Assembly: GCA_003117195.1 (NCBI GenBank) | Contig: BDSI01000041.1 | Location: 876,158-940,157, forward strand | Direction: 5' to 3' | DNA from: Eudorina sp. 2006-703-Eu-15 | Lineage: Eukaryota > Chlorophyta > Chlorophyceae > Chlamydomonadales > Volvocaceae | DNA: 64,000 nt | Part shown: piece by piece, positions 60,972 to 64,000 of the stretch | Layout of the letters: every line of letters starts with the position of its first letter | Position numbering within the stretch: position 1 is the first letter of the stretch | Notes under the pieces: model-generated | What the model was told of the DNA's origin: nothing | Databases searched by the model: none | Seen by the model: only the letters and a program-made list of their open reading frames with translations | Position numbers and translations under genes: made by a program

Positions 60972-63489
60972 ATGGCAAGGCGACAGCGTCAGTTTTGTAC
61001 ACGCAGCTCGCCATTGATATGCTGCTCAGAATCAAGCAGCCAAGCAAGCACATCGGGTCGTGAGCTGTCATTTAGCTTCGTCGGCCATGACGCGACAGAG
61101 CGACGTGGTCGGCCGCTTGTATTCGCCAGCACAGCGCTCAAGGTAGGAACTCTTCGTCATAAAATGGCCACTCTACAGCTTTATTAATGCATTTCTCGAC
61201 GTAGACGGTTTGTGACGGAGTCACACCAGGCCGTGTGGACGCGATCATCGAGGAATACCTCTTGTCGATCCCAAGGACGTCCTTGGCTGTATTCTCTCTG
61301 CAGGCCCAAGTTTCGACAGATACAGTCGCGCCTAAAGCAGCGCCGGCTGGCGGAGATAAGCCGATACACGACGTAATTGCGGGTGCCCTGGCGAGGGCCA
61401 TAAGCCAGGGCACAATCCATCCTATCGATACCCTCAAAGTCCGCATGCAGGCAGCGAACAAAGCCGTCCCCTCTGGTAGGTGCATAGCCCGCCGTCAAAA
61501 GCGCGCGCTAGTCGGGTTACACTTTTTTACACTCCATACGGCTCGGCAAGCCTGGCCCTGCTCTTCTACCACAGTCTTACGGTCCAAGCTTTCAGGGCAT
61601 TCAACTTGAATTCATCCAGTGTTGATGGCATTTTGTTCGTAGCGCTTTGCAGCGTCAGCATATCGCTGGCTGACACCCGTCTTCAAAGCTCTAACACATG
61701 ACGCAAGGCTGGATTGATCTTTCCCCGCCCTCGTCTCGGAGGCCCACCTCCGTCAAACTGAAGCCTCGCTGTGGGTCTCCCTATGTTGGCTGACCTCCGC
61801 CTCTGCTCTGCATCCACCGCTGCCTCTGCCGCCACAGGCGCTTCAGCAGCAGCTTCTGGAGCCGCCGCCGCCACCGCCGCTGCGCACCACGCCGGGCCGC
61901 AGCGGCCCCTAGAGCCCCTGGCGCGGGTGACGGCCGCGGTGCGGACCGCACTGACAGACGCCAAGAGCCTCTATCGGGTGGGTGGCTGAGATTTGGAAGG
62001 TCTCTAGGGGGACGGCGCATGCGCGGCCGAGTGAGCGCGCGACCCCCCAGGCCACCTAGGTACAAGGGCACTCTCTGCGCCCTGACGGGTAAGGCCCAGG
62101 AGCACAACCCAGAGGTCGCTGCGGCCGACCCGCCACAGCGGAGAGCGCGCCAAGCAGTACGGACGGCGATGCTGGACGGCCGGTCCCTGTCGGTGGGCAG
62201 GGACGGCGGGCTGGACCTGTCGCCGGTCCCATTCGGCCGCGTCTGGACGGGTTGGTCCCCTCCGGCGCCCGGCGGCCCTGGGGTGCCGGGTCGGGTCGGG
62301 TCGGGTCGGGTTGGGTTGGGGTGGGTTGGGGTGGGGTTGGGTGGGTTTGGTCGAGTGTCTGGAACCAGCCCCCACACGCACACGGGGGCTCTCCAGGGCG
62401 GGGGACCTAGGGACCCTGCGGACCGAGGAACGCGGGCTGCAGCTGTGTCCGTGGGGACGCCGCGGTGTGTGGCTGCGCGTCACGGCCTCGGCACACGTAC
62501 ATGGCACAGCAGGGAACTTGGATGATTCATTAGGCAGGGGGCTTGGATGCGCCAGTGGGCAGGGGGCGGCACGGTTGTCCCAGCCGCCCGCGAGGGGTTG
62601 CCCGGGAGCGAGACCCGGTGCTGACCGCCCAGCGCCTGTCGTCCACGCGTCCTGCTCACCACCACCCGGAGAGGTGCCGTCGGTTGGCTTCCCGCAGCTG
62701 CCTGGGGCCACATCCTTGTCACCATCATGAGGCGGCCGCCCGGCTCGGCGCTGCTCGTCCGGGGGTGCTGCGGCGGCTGCAGAAAGCCGGGTCACACGCG
62801 CGTGGCCCCCTGGGCCCCCTGGGCCCCCTGGGCCCCCTGGGCCCCCTGGGCCCCCTGGGCCCCCGGGGCCCCCGGGGCCCCCGGGCCCCTGGGCCCCCTG
62901 GCCTCTGGCCCCCGGCCTCTGGCCCCCGGCCCCTGGCCCCCGGCCCCTGGCCCCCGGCCCCTGGCCCCCGGCCCCTGGCCCCTGGCCCCCGGCCTCTGGG
63001 ATAGAGAGGGAGAAGGGGGTCGTCCTGCCCTATGCCAGGGAACACCCTGGCGCCGGTCCTCGGGGGAGCCCTACCCACCCTGGACCCCCAAACTCTCTCA
63101 CACACACACACACACACACACATGCACCCCAAAATCAGTTTTCCTGTACACACACACAACTCGCGGGTCAGTTCTGGCGGCTCTGTGTTTTTGTGCATAC
63201 AACTGGTTTGGGTCGGGCAGGTTTCTTGCTAAAGACACACGGCTCTCCCGCCTCGCCTGCCGGAGATTACTTTCACATTTCCGTACATGGCATGTCATGT
63301 ACACAGCTCTCAACACCCTGGGGGGGTCCCCGGACGCCAACGCCCTCAACGCCCTCAACGCCCTTCCGCCCTCCCACCGCCAGGGCGTGTTGGGTGCAGC
63401 CAGCGGCGCCGGCATCATCATCGGCGCCTTCTTCGCCTTCTACTCGACCAGTAAAAAACTGCTGCGGGAGCGGACGGACCTCTCGGACG
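60972..63489 (+). CDS. Mitochondrial-carrier-family transporter, 5' part (runs off the right edge)
   Basis: The exons are 60972-61142, 61304-61475, 61838-61977 and 63384-63489, with a further donor (GTGGGT) at 63490, so the gene continues past the window. Phases match, giving 196 residues so far. Residues 77-102 (KPIHDVIAGALARAISQGTI then HPIDTLK) are the first transmembrane helix and the PxDxxK signature of the SLC25 family. These are six-helix carriers of inner membranes of mitochondria and sometimes plastids. The join at KSLYR/GVLGAASGAG restores the usual loop-to-helix-2 pattern, followed by FFAFYSTSKKLLRER. The Ala-rich insert at about residues 116-130 is unusual. Similarity in style to S-adenosylmethionine carriers is suggestive only. 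The first 57 residues are Arg- and Ser-rich and may be a targeting sequence; the start ATG is the first in frame that I see. The 1.4-kb intron 3 is packed with repeats. Confidence 0.8.
62285..62347. repeat. GGGTC/GGGTT pentamer tract in carrier intron 3
   Basis: Repeated GGGTCGGGTC passing into GGGTTGGGGTGGG. The many G runs could form a G-quadruplex on the plus (transcript) strand. Confidence 0.8.
62802..62996. repeat. GGGCCCCCT nonamer and CCCCGGCC repeats in carrier intron 3
   Basis: At least seven head-to-tail copies of the 9-mer GGGCCCCCT are followed by CCCCCGGGG variants and then CTGGCCCCCGGCC units. The sequence is strongly self-complementary. Confidence 0.9.
63099..63122. repeat. 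CA dinucleotide microsatellite in carrier intron 3
   Basis: About twelve CA units, near the middle of the last third of the intron. Confidence 0.9.
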
Positions 63490-63514
63490 GTGGGTTCCCC
63501 CTGGGCCCCAGGGG

Positions 63515-63806
63515 AGGGCCGGAGAGGGGCCGGAGGGAGGGGGAGAGGGGCCGGAGGGAGGGGGAGAGGGGCCGGAGGGAGGGGGAGAGGGGCCGGAGGG
63601 AAGGGGAGAGGGGCCGGAGGGAGGGGGAGAGGGCCGGAGGGAGGGGGAGAGGGGCCGGAGGGAGGGGAGAGGGGCCGGAGGGAGGGGGAGAGGGGCCGGA
63701 GGGAGGGGGAGAGGGGCCGGAGGGAGGGGGAGAGGGGCCGGAGGGAGGGGGAGAGGGGCCGGAGGGAGGGGGAGAGGGGCCGGAGAGAGGGGGAGAGGGG
63801 CCGGAG
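63515..63806. repeat. About 23-bp G-rich minisatellite in the carrier's following intron
   Basis: Units of GGAGGGAGGGGGAGAGGGGCC repeat about a dozen times with small length changes. It starts 25 bases after the donor at 63490. The G tracts are on the transcript strand and meet the usual spacing for G-quadruplexes. Confidence 0.92.
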
Positions 63807-64000
63807 GGCAATGGAGCCCATCGGCAATTTCACGGGCCCCGGAACGCACCCGCTGGATGGAACACAACAATCCAACAGGGAACCGAATCATTGCCGTATG
63901 GAACCACCGGGCATTGCCGTACGGGCATTGCCGTATGGAACCACCACGGTATGGAATCACAGCGCGTGCCGGACTGGGTTGCGCGTCCCTGGGGTGTATC
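63807..64000. other. Right end of window, intronic sequence
   Basis: No exon of the carrier gene is evident here. The motif CATTGCCGTACGG/CATTGCCGTATGG occurs three times between about 63890 and 63940. Confidence 0.4.

Noticed and set aside
62056..62084. A 29-bp extra exon of the carrier (YKGTLCALTG in one frame)
   Set aside because: Splicing the exon ending at 61977 directly to 63384 is in phase and restores the family pattern. The 29-bp piece would need a non-GT donor to be in frame.
62004..62795. Long minus-strand frame opposite carrier intron 3
   Set aside because: It consists largely of translated G/C repeats and lies inside an intron whose flanking exons join perfectly.

Overview
The window looks like nuclear DNA of a volvocine or Chlamydomonas-like green alga. 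It is GC-rich, with long runs of Ala, Gly and Pro codons and many short exons with GT..AG introns. It carries a plastid-type gene set: an LHCI antenna protein, a lumenal cytochrome c6 and a plastid NDC1-type quinone reductase. No bacterial operon, phage or CRISPR signature is visible.

Layout. Bases 1-3644 hold no gene I can support. Bases 3645-8470 carry a two-exon gene for a large F-box/leucine-rich-repeat protein. From inside its second exon (base 7015) to base 43167 the DNA consists of four direct tandem copies of one segment. Each copy holds the 3' third of the F-box/LRR gene, a spacer, an array of about 654-bp satellite repeats, and a second spacer. The arrays hold 2, 9, 5 and 4 repeats, which explains the different unit lengths (7102, 11642, 9014 and 8395 bp). 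The unit junctions share the 7-mer GCTGGCA. The first unit belongs to the complete gene; the other three gene fragments are headless and two carry frameshifts. Just beyond the last unit lies a broken ankyrin-repeat gene (43285-44714).

Bases 44715-64000 are more ordinary gene space. An LHCA gene lies on the minus strand in six exons (46501-48159). An NDC1-like type II NAD(P)H dehydrogenase lies on the minus strand in nine exons (50340-55913). Head to head with it, across a 376-bp shared promoter region, is cytochrome c6 on the plus strand in five exons (56290-58039). A mitochondrial-carrier-family gene (60972-63489, four exons) runs off the right edge. I built each exon chain by hand from splice sites; the phases are consistent throughout.

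Three of these genes belong to the same organelle. LHCA feeds excitation to photosystem I, cytochrome c6 delivers electrons to photosystem I in the lumen, and NDC1 reduces plastid quinones. Their proximity looks like ordinary gene neighbourhood rather than an operon. The most unusual part is the 36-kb nested tandem duplication: a satellite inside a segmental duplication, with array-specific sequence variants and array lengths that differ between units.
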